Source: Aquabacter sp. L1I39 (GTDB taxonomy: Bacteria > Pseudomonadota > Alphaproteobacteria > Rhizobiales > Xanthobacteraceae). From it: a stretch of 64,000 nt of DNA. The stretch spans positions 1,257,827 to 1,321,826 of the forward strand of contig NZ_CP072392.1 in NCBI RefSeq assembly GCF_017742835.1, given 5' to 3'. The notes beneath the pieces were generated by a model. That model did no database searches. It saw nothing but the letters and a program-made list of their open reading frames with translations, and was not told the origin of the DNA. Positions 28,408 through 37,798 of this stretch are shown here, in pieces (the first letter of the stretch is position 1; each line of letters starts with the position of its first letter). Both the position numbers and the translations under genes were made by a program.

Positions 28408-29739
28408 TCAGGTCGCCGCGAGGGCCACCGTCCGCGCCCGGTTCGCGGCGGTCACCGTAAAGACGAGCATCGCGACAAGCGAGATTGCCGCCGGAGCCGC
28501 AAAGATCATGAAATTCTGCTGAAGCGGCAGTTCCATGGCCAGCAGCATGCCCCCGAAGGTCGGACCCACGATCGCTCCAATCCGTCCGACGCCGGACGCC
28601 CAGCCGAGACCTGTCGAGCGGACCGAGAGGTTGTAGAGCTGCGCCACGCTGGCATAGAGCAGGATCTGCGTGCCGATGGTGGTTGCCCCGGCGACGAAGA
28701 CCATCAGGAACAGCACAGCCGCCGGCAGATTGAAGCCGATCAGGACAATGGACACCGCGGCAGCGAAGAAGAAGCCGACCACCACTTTGGGCAGGCCGAA
28801 CCGGTCTCCCAGCCAGCCGCCCATGATGGCCCCCGCCATGCCGCCGAAATTGAGCGAGACGAGGCTGAGGAGGCTCGCACGCTCCGCATAGCCGGCCTCC
28901 TGAAGCACCTTGGGCAGCCAGGACGACAGAAGATACACCAGCAGCAGGCAGCAGAAGAACGAGATCCAGAGCATGGCGGTGGGGACCGCGCGCTGATGGC
29001 GGAACAGCTCGAACACCGAGGCGGACGCGCCCTTGATCTCGGAGAAGACCAGCTTGTCATCGGGGCCAAGGCCAGCGGCCGGATTGATCCTTCCGAAGAC
29101 GCGGCGCGCCTCGGCCTGCTTGCCCTGGCGAATGAGGAAACCAAGGGATTCCGGCAGCTTCCAGAAGACCACAGGAAGAAGAAGCAGCGGAATCGCAGCC
29201 ACGAAGAACATCGGCTTCCAGCCATAGTGGGGAATGAGGCCGATGCCGAGGCCCGCCGCCACGATGCCGCCGACCGAATAGCCGGAGAACATCAGCGCCA
29301 CCATGGTGCCGCGCAGGCGCCGTGGGGCGTATTCGTTCATCAGCGCGACGGCGTTCGGCATCAGGCCTCCGCAACCCAGCCCGGCAATAAACCGGAAAAT
29401 CTTGAACTCCGTGGGCGAGGTCGCGGACCCGGTGAGCATCGTCGCCGAGGTGAAGAGCAGGAAGCTCAGCATGATCCCCCTCTTGCGACCGAACTTGTCC
29501 GCAAGCGGCCCGAAGATGAGAGCGCCAAACATCATGCCGAAAAGCGCCCAGGCCTGAAGGGCGCCCGCCTGCGGCTTGGTGAGCCCCCATTCGGCGATCA
29601 GCGTGGGAAGCACCGTTCCGGCCACGAAGACATCATAGCCGTCCACGATGAGAAGCAGGCCGCAAAGCCCCACGACCATCCATTGAAAGCCGCCGAATGG
29701 GCTCCCGTCGATGGCCTCGTTCACATCTATCGTACGCAT
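28408..29739 (-). CDS. Aromatic acid:H+ symporter, MFS (BenK/PcaK type)
   Basis: The 443-residue protein has about 12 hydrophobic segments and the AAHS family marks: DGYDVFVAGTVLPTL in the first segment, the loop GPLADKFGRKRG between segments 2 and 3, and its repeat GGWLGDRFGLPK in the second half. Members import benzoate, 4-hydroxybenzoate or protocatechuate. I chose ATG 29739 because GGAGGGATAGG precedes it. It is the last gene of the cat-ben operon and would supply benzoate to BenABC. Confidence 0.9.
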   Translation of the reverse strand: MRTIDVNEAIDGSPFGGFQWMVVGLCGLLLIVDGYDVFVAGTVLPTLIAEWGLTKPQAGALQAWALFGMMFGALIFGPLADKFGRKRGIMLSFLLFTSATMLTGSATSPTEFKIFRFIAGLGCGGLMPNAVALMNEYAPRRLRGTMVALMFSGYSVGGIVAAGLGIGLIPHYGWKPMFFVAAIPLLLLPVVFWKLPESLGFLIRQGKQAEARRVFGRINPAAGLGPDDKLVFSEIKGASASVFELFRHQRAVPTAMLWISFFCCLLLVYLLSSWLPKVLQEAGYAERASLLSLVSLNFGGMAGAIMGGWLGDRFGLPKVVVGFFFAAAVSIVLIGFNLPAAVLFLMVFVAGATTIGTQILLYASVAQLYNLSVRSTGLGWASGVGRIGAIVGPTFGGMLLAMELPLQQNFMIFAAPAAISLVAMLVFTVTAANRARTVALAAT

Positions 29740-29881
29740 CCTATCCCTCCCTGGTGTTTTGGCTTGTGGTGAGCGCAAGCGGTCCCTCTCCGCAGGGAGA
29801 TCCCTGCGGAGCAAGCAACCGCGATCAGATGGCCTTCTCTCCGCAGCGCGACGCCTGAAGGTTTTCAGGCGGCGCGCATGT

Positions 29882-30667
29882 TCAGCCGAGATCCCCGCCC
29901 GCCACCGGCAGCACGCTGCCGGTGATGTAGGACGCGTCATCGCTGGCCAGGAACAGGATGGGCGCCACCTGTTCCGCGATGGTGCCGTAGCGCTTCATGA
30001 AGCTGGATTGCTTCACCTGCCGCACCACATCCGCCATCCAGCACTTCTCCGCCTCGGTCTCGCCGGCGGCGTTGCGTGGCACCCGGCGCGGCGGCGCCTC
30101 CGTGCCGCCGGGGGCGGTTGCGACGACACGGATGTTGCGTTCCGCCAGCTCCATCGCCAGCGACTGTGTGATGGCGTTGATGCCGCCCTTGGCTGCCGAA
30201 TAGGGCACCCGGTTGATCCCCCGCGTGGCGTTGGACGACACATTGACGATGGTGCCGCCGCCGCGCGCGAAAAGATGCGGCAGGACCGCATGGCATCCGT
30301 AAAGCGTCGGCAGGAGGGACCGGCGGATTTCCGCATCGATCTGCTCCGGCTCGAATGCGCTGAATGGGCGCATGCGGATGGCGCCGCCCACATTGTTGAT
30401 GAGGATATCGACACCGCCGAACCGCTCGCCGGCAAACCGCATGGCGGCCTCTGCGCCGTCATACGTTTCGAGATCAGCCTGAAACCCGGCAGCGGAAGCG
30501 CCGGCTTCCGCGACCACTTCGGCGAGGAAGTCGGCCCGGTCCACCAGCAGCACCGCCCCGCCCTCCTGCGCGGCCTGCAGGGCCACGGCACGGCCGATGC
30601 CCTGCGCCGCGCCGGTGACGACCAGCACCTTGCCTGCGAAGCGTCCGGGGTGGAGTGGCGCGGTCAT
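29882..30667 (-). CDS. benD: cis-1,2-dihydroxycyclohexa-3,5-diene-1-carboxylate dehydrogenase
   Basis: This 261-residue short-chain dehydrogenase has the NAD loop TGAAQGIGRAVA and the catalytic Tyr/Lys in VPYSAAKGGINAITQSLAMELAERNIRV. It carries the BenD/XylL-specific stretch APGGTEAPPRRVPRN. It oxidises and decarboxylates the benzoate cis-diol to catechol. Its start overlaps the benC stop (ATGA), so it is translationally coupled. Confidence 0.93.
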   Translation of the reverse strand: MTAPLHPGRFAGKVLVVTGAAQGIGRAVALQAAQEGGAVLLVDRADFLAEVVAEAGASAAGFQADLETYDGAEAAMRFAGERFGGVDILINNVGGAIRMRPFSAFEPEQIDAEIRRSLLPTLYGCHAVLPHLFARGGGTIVNVSSNATRGINRVPYSAAKGGINAITQSLAMELAERNIRVVATAPGGTEAPPRRVPRNAAGETEAEKCWMADVVRQVKQSSFMKRYGTIAEQVAPILFLASDDASYITGSVLPVAGGDLG

Positions 30668-31698
30668 GCGGCGAACCGGGACGTCGTGGTAGCGGGCGTG
30701 AATTTCTCATAATGGAAGCTGCGGGGCGTCACCCCCAGCCCCTCCAGATGTCCGCGCACCGCATCCACCATGGGAGGCGGCCCGCAGAGATAGACATCGA
30801 CATCCCCGCCATGGAGCAGCTCCGCCGGCATGTGATCCGTCACCCATCCCGTGCGCGCGTGGCGTGAACCCGCGTCCGCGACGACAGTGCGATAGGTGAA
30901 GTTGGGAAGGCGCCGGGCATAGGCGGCGATCTCGTCCACGAGCACAAGGTCGAGGTCTCGGGTTACGCCATAGATCAGATGCACCGTCTCGTCCGATCCC
31001 GCCCGCGCGAGAACTTCCAGCATGGACAGGAAGGGGGCAAGGCCCGTGCCGCCCGCCAGAAGCAGGAGCGGCCGGCGCACCTCCCGCAGATAGAAGCTGC
31101 CGAGCGGACCGGTCAGCTCCAGCATGGTTCCGGGCACGGCCTGCTCCAGCCAGGTGCTCATCAGGCCACCCGGAATCTTCTTGATGAGAAAGCTGATGCG
31201 TCGCTCCCCCGGCGCGGAGCTGAAGGAATAGGCCCGTGTCTGGCCGCTGCCGGGGATGGCGATGTTGACATACTGGCCGGGCAGGAAGGCGGGCGCCGCC
31301 GCAGCCGGGTCCACATCCAGCTCAAGCACCACGGCCGCGTCGCCCTGCGTGGCAATGCGGGCGAGCGTGGCGGCGAATTTCTGCTGCCCCACCTTGCAGG
31401 CCCGCGATGCAACGGGCACCGCGAGCACGCAGTCGCTCGTCACCCGCATCTGGCAGGTGAGAACGAGACCCGCCGCAGCTTCGTCCTCGCTCAGCGCATC
31501 CGGGATATAGTCGTCACCGAGATCGTAGCTGCCGCTCTCGGCGCGGCACTTGCAGGTTCCGCACACGCCATCGGAACAGTCCATGGGCAGGTTGACCTTG
31601 CTGCGGTAGGCCGCATCCAAAACTTTCTCCCCTGCCTTGCAGTCGATGATGCGCGTCACGCCATCCTCGAAGTTCAGGGCGATGCTGTAGCTGTCCAT
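30664..31698 (-). CDS. benC: Benzoate 1,2-dioxygenase electron-transfer component (reductase)
   Basis: The 344-residue protein has a plant-type [2Fe-2S] ferredoxin domain at the N-terminus (CSDGVCGTCKCRAESG plus a later Cys in LTCQM). A ferredoxin-reductase FAD domain follows (TRAYSFSSAP) and then an NAD domain (LLLAGGTGLAPFLSML). It passes electrons from NADH to the BenAB oxygenase. The start has GGAGGACC immediately upstream. BenC of other bacteria has a similar length, about 338-348 residues. Confidence 0.94.
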   Translation of the reverse strand: MDSYSIALNFEDGVTRIIDCKAGEKVLDAAYRSKVNLPMDCSDGVCGTCKCRAESGSYDLGDDYIPDALSEDEAAAGLVLTCQMRVTSDCVLAVPVASRACKVGQQKFAATLARIATQGDAAVVLELDVDPAAAAPAFLPGQYVNIAIPGSGQTRAYSFSSAPGERRISFLIKKIPGGLMSTWLEQAVPGTMLELTGPLGSFYLREVRRPLLLLAGGTGLAPFLSMLEVLARAGSDETVHLIYGVTRDLDLVLVDEIAAYARRLPNFTYRTVVADAGSRHARTGWVTDHMPAELLHGGDVDVYLCGPPPMVDAVRGHLEGLGVTPRSFHYEKFTPATTTSRFAA

Positions 31699-31732
31699 GG
31701 GTCCTCCTTGGCGTGCTTATCCCTGGCCGGCG

Positions 31733-32221
31733 TCAGATGTGATAGATGTCGATCACCTGCCGGATGTAATCGTTCTTCAGGACGATCTTTTTTCTTGAAA
31801 TCACCAGTCCCTCACCCGTAGCGCGCAGCGTTGCGAAAATGGTGCCAAAGAACTGGTCCGTGACCTTGTAGCGGTGGTTCAGGGTGTGGAAGTTGTAGCG
31901 CAGGTCGATTTCCTCCCCGCGCCGCTCCAGTATTTCCACATTGGTGACGGCGTGACTGGTGCGGGGCTCGGGCGTTGAGGCCCCCGAACGTTCCGTCTTG
32001 ATGCGGAAGACACGGTCTTCCAGCCCGTCGCGGCTCGGATAATAGATCAGCGAGATCTGCGAATGTGGATCCTCGGTGAGCTGGTCGTCGTCATCCCAGG
32101 CCGGCATCCAGTAGGTCACGTCGGGCGCATAGCAGGTGAGCCACTCATCCCAGGCGCGATCGTCCAGCAGGCGCGCCTCGCGATAGAGGAAAGCCTGCAC
32201 GGTTTCGAGGGAGACGCTCAT
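31733..32221 (-). CDS. benB: Benzoate 1,2-dioxygenase small (beta) subunit
   Basis: The 162-residue protein is a ring-hydroxylating dioxygenase beta subunit of the NTF2-like fold: [39 protein letters not shown] at the N-terminus and [26 protein letters not shown] later. It has a structural role in the alpha3beta3 oxygenase. Its ATG overlaps the benA stop, giving tight coupling. Confidence 0.93.
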   Translation of the reverse strand: MSVSLETVQAFLYREARLLDDRAWDEWLTCYAPDVTYWMPAWDDDDQLTEDPHSQISLIYYPSRDGLEDRVFRIKTERSGASTPEPRTSHAVTNVEILERRGEEIDLRYNFHTLNHRYKVTDQFFGTIFATLRATGEGLVISRKKIVLKNDYIRQVIDIYHI

Positions 32222-33576
32222 GCCACCTCTCCCGCGGTCTCCGCCGTCAGCGCCTCGCGCATGACCTGCGCCCAGTAGGCGTGCTGGCGGACGAACAGTC
32301 CTTCATCCTCGCTCCGCTCGCCGGAGAGCAGCGGCGCGATGCCCATGCGCCGGGCATTCTCATCCGGCCCCTCGATCCAGAGCGGAGCGCCCCGCGAGAG
32401 ATCGTTCCAGAGCGCAGCCGTCCCCGCATAGCCCGCCTGGCAGGCGCGGAACTCTTCGAGATCATCAGCGGTGCCCATGCCGGACACGTTGAAGAAATCC
32501 TCGTACTGGCGGATGCGCAGGGCGCGGTCTGCCGCACTCTCGCCCTTGGGAGCGAAGCAGAAGATGCTGATCTCGGTCTTGTCCACGCTGATGGGGCGCG
32601 TCACGCGTATCTGCGTGCTGAACTGGTCCATCAGGAAGACATTGGGATAGAGGCAGAGATTGCGGGTTTGGTTCACAATAAAATCCGCCTTGTCCGCCCC
32701 GACCCGATTGCGGATCTCATCGCGCCGGCCATAAACCGGCCTCACCTCGGGATTGATCGTTCTGGTCCACAGCATTATGTGGCCATTCTCGAACCCGTAG
32801 ACGCCGGCGACGGAACGGCTCCAGCTGTTCGCATCGACCGCCTTGGTGCCTTCCTCCTTGCGTCGGCCCATGGTGGCCGCATAGTTCCAGTGCACGGAGC
32901 TGACGTGGTAGCCGTCGCAGCCGTTCTCCATCTGGAGCTTCCAGTTGCCGTCATAGATGTAGGCCGAATTGCCTCGGAGCACTTCGAGTCCTTCGGGAGC
33001 CTGGTCGACAATCTGGTCGATGATGGCCTTCGTTTCTCCCAAATAGTCCTCCAGCGACGATACCTCTTCGCTGAGGCTGCCGAAGAGAAAGCCCCGGTAG
33101 CTCTCAAAACGTGGGACACGCTTGAGATCGTGCGAGCCGTCCTTGCCGAACTGGGGCGGATACTGCGTGGTCTTATCGTCCTTCACCTTCAGCAGCTTGC
33201 CGGTGTTGGAGAAGGTCCAGCCATGGAAGGGGCAGGTAAAGCTCCCCTTGTTTCCGTGCTTGCGGCGACACAGCATCGCGCCCCTGTGCGCGCAGGCATT
33301 GATGACCGCATGCAGTGCGCCGGCCTTGTCCCGCGTCACCACCACCGGCTGGCGGCCGATATAGGTAGTGTAATAATCGTTGGCCTCGGGGAGCTGGCTT
33401 TCATGAGCCAGGTACACCCAGTTACTCTCGAAGATGTACTTCATCTCCAGTTCAAACAAGTCTTCATTGGTGAAGATGTCCCGGCGGCACCGGAAGACAC
33501 CCTGCTCCCTGTCGTCTTGCACCGCTGTGGACAGCAGGTGTTCGAGGTCGCGGGCCTTGTCCAGGATGTTAGACAT
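32218..33576 (-). CDS. benA: Benzoate 1,2-dioxygenase large (alpha) subunit
   Basis: The 452-residue subunit has the Rieske motif [12 protein letters not shown]...CPFHGW and the mononuclear iron site [14 protein letters not shown] with the His and Asp ligands. Together these identify a ring-hydroxylating oxygenase; [20 protein letters not shown] and its partners BenB and BenC place it with benzoate rather than biphenyl or naphthalene enzymes. It adds O2 to benzoate to make the cis-1,2-diol. A GGAGGAGAA ribosome site precedes the start. Confidence 0.94.
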   Translation of the reverse strand: MSNILDKARDLEHLLSTAVQDDREQGVFRCRRDIFTNEDLFELEMKYIFESNWVYLAHESQLPEANDYYTTYIGRQPVVVTRDKAGALHAVINACAHRGAMLCRRKHGNKGSFTCPFHGWTFSNTGKLLKVKDDKTTQYPPQFGKDGSHDLKRVPRFESYRGFLFGSLSEEVSSLEDYLGETKAIIDQIVDQAPEGLEVLRGNSAYIYDGNWKLQMENGCDGYHVSSVHWNYAATMGRRKEEGTKAVDANSWSRSVAGVYGFENGHIMLWTRTINPEVRPVYGRRDEIRNRVGADKADFIVNQTRNLCLYPNVFLMDQFSTQIRVTRPISVDKTEISIFCFAPKGESAADRALRIRQYEDFFNVSGMGTADDLEEFRACQAGYAGTAALWNDLSRGAPLWIEGPDENARRMGIAPLLSGERSEDEGLFVRQHAYWAQVMREALTAETAGEVA

Positions 33577-33647
33577 AGTTCTCCTCCCGCAAGGCTGCGC
33601 CGCTCAGGCGCACGCCCTGCGCGTCCTTGGGTGATGCCGCGCCAGCG

Positions 33648-34586
33648 TCAGGCAGCGGCGCGGTTGCGCATCTGGTTGATCTGGTTGTCGATGCCATCGA
33701 CGAGCGCCGTCAGATGGATATCGAACCGGATCTCGGCGAACGGCCCGTTCAGGCCATTGGCGTGGATCGAGTCCTCGTCCGTCCGCTCGATCACGGCCGG
33801 CACCAGGCCGTCGCGGGTCGCATAGGCGAAGTCGTCATTGATGAGGGGATCGCCCTCGATGTTGATTTGCGTGGTCAGCTTGCGATGATCGGCTGCGCTG
33901 ACGAAGAAATGGATGTGCGCGGGCCGCTTGCCGTGGCGGCCGAGCGCCGAGAGAAGCTTCTCGGTGGGGCTGCCGGGCGGCACGCCATAGCCATGGGGCA
34001 CGATACTGCGGAATTTGTAGCCGCCCTGCGCATCGGTGATGATGGTGCGGCGCATGTTGAAGGGCGCCTGCTTCCCCGTGGGATCGAAGTGGGAGTAGAA
34101 GCCGCGCGTATCGCAATGCCACACTTCAACCGCCGCGCCGGCCAGAGGCTTGCCATCGGCGCCGAAGACGGTGCCATGCATCACCAGCGTGTGGCCGTTC
34201 TCGTCGCTGCCGTCATCAAGCCGGGCAAAACCCTGGCAGACGGGAGCGCCGGCCACATAGAGCGGGCCTTCGATGGTGCGGGGGGTGGGATTCTCGATGC
34301 CCAGGGCCGCATCAATGGCATCAAGGCGCTCGTCCAGGAAATGGTCGAGGCCGAGGCCGGGCGATATGAGGCCGGCCTGCCCGCAGGCGCCCAGTTCATT
34401 CACCCATGCAATGGCCGTCCAGTATTCGTCGGGAGTGATGTCGAGATCGTCGATGGCCTTGAACAGGTCCGAGACGATGCGGTGGATGATCTGCTTGACG
34501 CGCGGATTGCCGCTCTCCTGATCCAGACCACTCACGGTCTTGAGAAAGGCCTGAATGTCCGGTCGCTCGAATATCCTCACAGTCAT
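33648..34586 (-). CDS. catA: Catechol 1,2-dioxygenase
   Basis: The 312-residue intradiol dioxygenase has the N-terminal helical dimerisation region and the GPLYVAGAPVC strand. The ferric iron ligands are in TRGFYSHFDPTG and PAHIHFFVSAADH (two His in HIH). It cleaves catechol to cis,cis-muconate. The start at 34586 has GGAGGAAAAC upstream; ten extra residues from 34616 are unlikely. It lies between catB and benA in one orientation, so catechol made by BenD is used in the same transcript unit. Confidence 0.93.
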   Translation of the reverse strand: MTVRIFERPDIQAFLKTVSGLDQESGNPRVKQIIHRIVSDLFKAIDDLDITPDEYWTAIAWVNELGACGQAGLISPGLGLDHFLDERLDAIDAALGIENPTPRTIEGPLYVAGAPVCQGFARLDDGSDENGHTLVMHGTVFGADGKPLAGAAVEVWHCDTRGFYSHFDPTGKQAPFNMRRTIITDAQGGYKFRSIVPHGYGVPPGSPTEKLLSALGRHGKRPAHIHFFVSAADHRKLTTQINIEGDPLINDDFAYATRDGLVPAVIERTDEDSIHANGLNGPFAEIRFDIHLTALVDGIDNQINQMRNRAAA

Positions 34587-34651
34587 GTTTTCCTCCATGT
34601 CATTCTTGTTGGGCATTGCCTGGCCGGGTCACACCGCGCGGGCGGCGCGCC

Positions 34652-35833
34652 TCAGCCGGCGATGCTGACGGTTTTCCGAACCCGATCGCGGGCAAAGAAC
34701 GCGATGCGGTCCTCATCCAGCGCGAGCCCGAGGCCCGGCCCGTCGGGGATGCGCAGCTCGAACTCACGATAGTCCAGCGGGGTGGCGAGGATTTCCTCGG
34801 TCAGCAGCAGCGGTCCGAACAGTTCCGTGCCCCATTGAAGACCGGCGAAGGTGGCGAAGACGTGCGCCGAGGCGATTGTCCCGATGGCCCCCTCCAGCAT
34901 GGTGCCGCCATACAATTCGATGCCCGCAGCCTCGCCGATGGCTGCCACCCGCTGGGCGTTGAAAAGCCCGCCGCTCTGGGCGGTTTTCACCGCAAACACA
35001 TCGGCGCCCTTCACCCTGGCGATCTCGAATGCGGAGTCGGGACCGTGAAGGGATTCATCCGCCATGATGGCCACCGGGAAACGCCGCACGAGGCGGCCAA
35101 GAGCCGCCGCCGTGGCGACCGGCTGCTCCACCAGTTCGCATCCCGCATCCGCCAGCGCAGCTACGCCGTGGGCTGCCTGCGTTTCGCTCCACGCCATGTT
35201 CACATCGACGCGCACGGCACCACGGTCCCCAAGCGCGCGCTTGATGGCAGCCACATGGGCGATGTCCTCGCGCAGCGGTTTCGCCCCGATCTTCAGCTTG
35301 AAGATGCGGTGCCGGCGCAGATCGAGCATGCGTTCCGCCTCGGCGATATCGCGGGCGGTGTCACCGGAGGCGAGCGTCCAGGCCACGGGCAGGCTGGCGC
35401 GCAGACGGCCGCCGAGAAGATCACTGACCGGAAGGCCGAGACGCTTGCCATGGGCATCGAGAAGGGCGGTTTCCACCGCATTCTTCGCGAATCTGTTGTC
35501 CTTCACCATCCTGCCGATGCGGGCCATGAGCGCCTGCACCCGCGTCGCGTCCTGGCCGCGCATGACCGGAGCGAAATAGGTGTCGATGGCGAGCTTCATG
35601 CCCTCCGGGCTTTCGCCACCATAGGCAAGGCCGCCGATGGTCGTGCCCTCGCCAATGCCGGTGATGCCGTCGCTGCAATGGACCTTCACCAGCATCAGGG
35701 TCTGGCCATCCATGGTCGCGACCGAAAGCTTGTGAGGCCGGATGGTCGGCAGGTCCACCAGCAGGGTTTCGACCCGCTCAACGGCAGGAGTGGGCGCGCT
35801 TTGGGGGGCGAGGGGAGCAAAGATGGTGTTCAT
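34652..35833 (-). CDS. catB: Muconate cycloisomerase
   Basis: This 393-residue enolase-superfamily protein has the catalytic KLKIG lysine and the metal ligands in VDVNMAW, ELVEQPV and IMADES. It converts cis,cis-muconate to muconolactone. I chose ATG 35833 since family similarity begins soon after; no strong ribosome site is visible there. It is the first gene of the cat-ben operon, divergent from the LysR gene. No catC (muconolactone isomerase) or catD follows in the window. Confidence 0.9.
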   Translation of the reverse strand: MNTIFAPLAPQSAPTPAVERVETLLVDLPTIRPHKLSVATMDGQTLMLVKVHCSDGITGIGEGTTIGGLAYGGESPEGMKLAIDTYFAPVMRGQDATRVQALMARIGRMVKDNRFAKNAVETALLDAHGKRLGLPVSDLLGGRLRASLPVAWTLASGDTARDIAEAERMLDLRRHRIFKLKIGAKPLREDIAHVAAIKRALGDRGAVRVDVNMAWSETQAAHGVAALADAGCELVEQPVATAAALGRLVRRFPVAIMADESLHGPDSAFEIARVKGADVFAVKTAQSGGLFNAQRVAAIGEAAGIELYGGTMLEGAIGTIASAHVFATFAGLQWGTELFGPLLLTEEILATPLDYREFELRIPDGPGLGLALDEDRIAFFARDRVRKTVSIAG

Positions 35834-35891
35834 GAAACGCAGCGTGCGACGAACCCGGCACCGGCGTCCAAGACCATTTACGTGTGAGATT

Positions 35892-35906
35892 ATACCTTTA
35901 AAGTAT
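35892..35906 (-). promoter_or_regulatory. BenM/CatM-type LysR operator ATAC-N7-GTAT
   Basis: The divergent gap between catB and the LysR gene contains ATACCTTTAAAGTAT, an exact match to the ATAC-N7-GTAT site used by BenM and CatM in Acinetobacter. It lies about 60 bp upstream of catB, where a LysR recognition site is expected. The surrounding DNA is AT-rich (35880-35990) and should hold both divergent promoters. Confidence 0.75.
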
Positions 35907-35996
35907 GAAATCAGAAAAACTCTAATGATGACCATCATGCTGCATCGCAACACAGCGAAGGGGGTATGATTATTTTATAGTGGGAGGTGTCATAGT

Positions 35997-36941
35997 ATGG
36001 ATATCAGGCAGCTTCGCTATTTCGTCGCCGTCGCGCGCGAACGCAACTTCACGCGGGCCGCGGAGGTGCTGCATATCGCGCAGCCCCCTCTGAGCAGACA
36101 GATCCAACTTCTGGAAGAGGAGTTGGGGGTCGCGCTCCTGATCCGGAAAAGCCGGCCCGTGCGCCTGACCGATGCGGGGCGGCTGTTTTACGAGCAGGCC
36201 CTTCAGGTGCTCGGGCGGCTGGAGCAGATGCGCACCGCCACCCGTCGCGTCGGACTCAACCAGAACAGCGTGCTCTCCATCGGCTTCGTGGCCTCCACGC
36301 TCTATGGGGGCCTCCCCTCGCTGGTCCGAAAGCTGCGTCAGCATGCGCCCGAGCTGGATATCCAGCTTCTCGAAATGGTGTCCGTGCAGCAGATTCCTGC
36401 CTTGAAGGAAGGGCGGATCGACATCGGCTTCGGCCGTGTCCGCCATGGGGACCCCAATGTGGTGGGCATCGTGCTGCGCGAGGAGCGGCTCGCGGTCGCA
36501 ATCCCGCGTGGCTTCCCTCTGGCGTCGGAGACCACGCCCCTGCCGGTGAGCGCCCTCGCCGCACAGAAGCTCATCGTCTATCCGAAGGAGCCGCGCCCCG
36601 GCTATGCGGATCAGGTTCTCAGCCTCCTCTACAGCCGCGATGTGCGCCCTGCCGAGGTGCTGGAGATGCGCGAGCTTCAGACCGCGCTCGGGCTTGTCGC
36701 TGCGGAAGCGGGCGTCTGCGTCGTTCCCTCTTCCGCCCGCCAGCTCCGGTCCGATGTGCATTATCGTCTCATTGATGATGAGCGCGCGACATCGCCCGTC
36801 ATTCTCAATCACCGAGTCGGGGACAGTTCGCACCATATCGACATGGTCAAGCAGCTCATCCAGGAGATGTATGCCGAAAACCCGCCCTGGCTCGGCGGCG
36901 GCCACAACCTGCCTCTTGCCGGGGCTTTCGGCCGGGCCTGA
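35997..36941 (+). CDS. LysR-family regulator of benzoate/catechol degradation (BenM/CatM/CatR-like)
   Basis: The 314-residue protein starts MDIRQLRYFVAVARERNFTRAAEVLHIAQPPLSRQIQ, the winged helix shared by CatR, CatM and BenM, and has an effector domain with FGRVRHGDPNVVGIVLREERLAVAIP. It faces catB across a 163-bp gap with a perfect ATAC-N7-GTAT site. It probably activates the cat-ben operon in response to cis,cis-muconate, with or without benzoate, as known for the family. Confidence 0.9.
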   Translation: MDIRQLRYFVAVARERNFTRAAEVLHIAQPPLSRQIQLLEEELGVALLIRKSRPVRLTDAGRLFYEQALQVLGRLEQMRTATRRVGLNQNSVLSIGFVASTLYGGLPSLVRKLRQHAPELDIQLLEMVSVQQIPALKEGRIDIGFGRVRHGDPNVVGIVLREERLAVAIPRGFPLASETTPLPVSALAAQKLIVYPKEPRPGYADQVLSLLYSRDVRPAEVLEMRELQTALGLVAAEAGVCVVPSSARQLRSDVHYRLIDDERATSPVILNHRVGDSSHHIDMVKQLIQEMYAENPPWLGGGHNLPLAGAFGRA

Positions 36942-36964
36942 CACCCGCAGTCCTGTTTGATCTT

Positions 36965-37171
36965 CCCCCGAAAAAGTGGACGGGGTTAAGCCGCTCTGCG
37001 TTCCATCTCGGTCGAGCTGATGTAGCCGAGGGCCGAGTGCAGGCGGCGGGAATTGTAGAAGCCCTCTATGTATCCGAACAGATCCCGTCGCGCTTCGGCC
37101 CTAGTGGCATAGAGGCGATGATGGACGCGCTCGGTTTTGAGGGTGTGGAAGAAGCTCTCCATCGGTGCGGC
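36965..37171 (-). mobile_element. IS3-family element remnant: inverted copy of the orfB 3' end and right repeat
   Basis: On the minus strand this fragment encodes MESFFHTLKTERVHHRLYATRAE and the rest of the transposase C-terminus, ending in ALGYISSTEMERRAA. The inverted repeat TCCCCCGAAAAAGTGG at 36965-36980 follows. It matches 26987-27190 almost base for base but in the opposite orientation; the few differences are scattered substitutions. The upstream part of the element is lost at 37171, where phage-like terminase sequence begins. Confidence 0.85.
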
Positions 37172-37418
37172 TGGCCTGGAGATCACGGAAATAACGAGCG
37201 CTGACGGCGTTGCCATCGGCCGGGTGAAGAAGATCAAGCTCGCCGACAAGATCGCCGCCCTAACGCTCCTGATGCGCCACCTGGGCCTGCTGAACGACAA
37301 GGTGAAGGTGCAGGGGGACGCCGAGAACCCGCTCACCCTGCTGGTCAAGCAGCTACAGGGCACTTCCATCAAGCCGGTGGCCAATCCCCTCCCCGACAAT
37401 GACGATCTTGCGGCCTGA
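37172..37418 (+). pseudogene. Phage terminase small subunit, C-terminal remnant
   Basis: The frame reads GLEITEITSADGVAIGRVKKIKLADKIAAL, then LLMRHLGLLNDKVKVQGD and AENPLTLLVKQLQGTSIKPV. This is the C-terminal region of terminase small subunits, where the last helix and the KVKVQGD/NPL segment are typical. The N-terminal DNA-binding part is missing, cut by the IS fragment. It is a relic of a prophage rather than a working packaging gene. Confidence 0.65.
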
Positions 37419-37787
37419 TCAGGCCGCAAGCTCATAGGGACGGATCAACAGCTCGGCCGGGATGTGCCATTCCCGGTTCAGCTTCCACACCATCTCCATG
37501 GTGAGCGCCCGTTTGCGGTTGAGGACTTCCGAGGCGCGAGGCGCCGAACCGAAGAGCCGGGCGAGGCCCGATTGGCCCTCGCCGCGCTGCTCCATCATGA
37601 AGCGAATGATCTCCACTGGGTCGCCATCCGTGATGGGCCACAGGCGCTCCTCGTAGCGCTCAACGAGCGTGGCCAGGATATCGAGCTTGTCGGCCTCCGG
37701 CGTGCCGGGCGCGGCATCGAAGAGGCGCTCGATCTCGGCCAGGGCGGCTTTGTGGTCTGCCGGGGTGCGAATGGGATGAATGTCCAT
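37419..37787 (-). CDS. higA: HigA-type antitoxin, HTH
   Basis: The 122-residue protein matches HigA-like antitoxins: an N-terminal segment (TPADHKAALAEIERLFDAAPGTPEADKLDILATLVERYE) followed by an XRE-like helix-turn-helix near residues 70-115 (GQSGLARLFGSAPRASEVLNRKRALTMEMVWKL). It neutralises HigB and represses the operon. It lies downstream of the toxin gene with an 11-bp gap, the toxin-first order usual for higBA. Confidence 0.85.
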   Translation of the reverse strand: MDIHPIRTPADHKAALAEIERLFDAAPGTPEADKLDILATLVERYEERLWPITDGDPVEIIRFMMEQRGEGQSGLARLFGSAPRASEVLNRKRALTMEMVWKLNREWHIPAELLIRPYELAA

Positions 37788-37798
37788 GCTCGGCCTCC

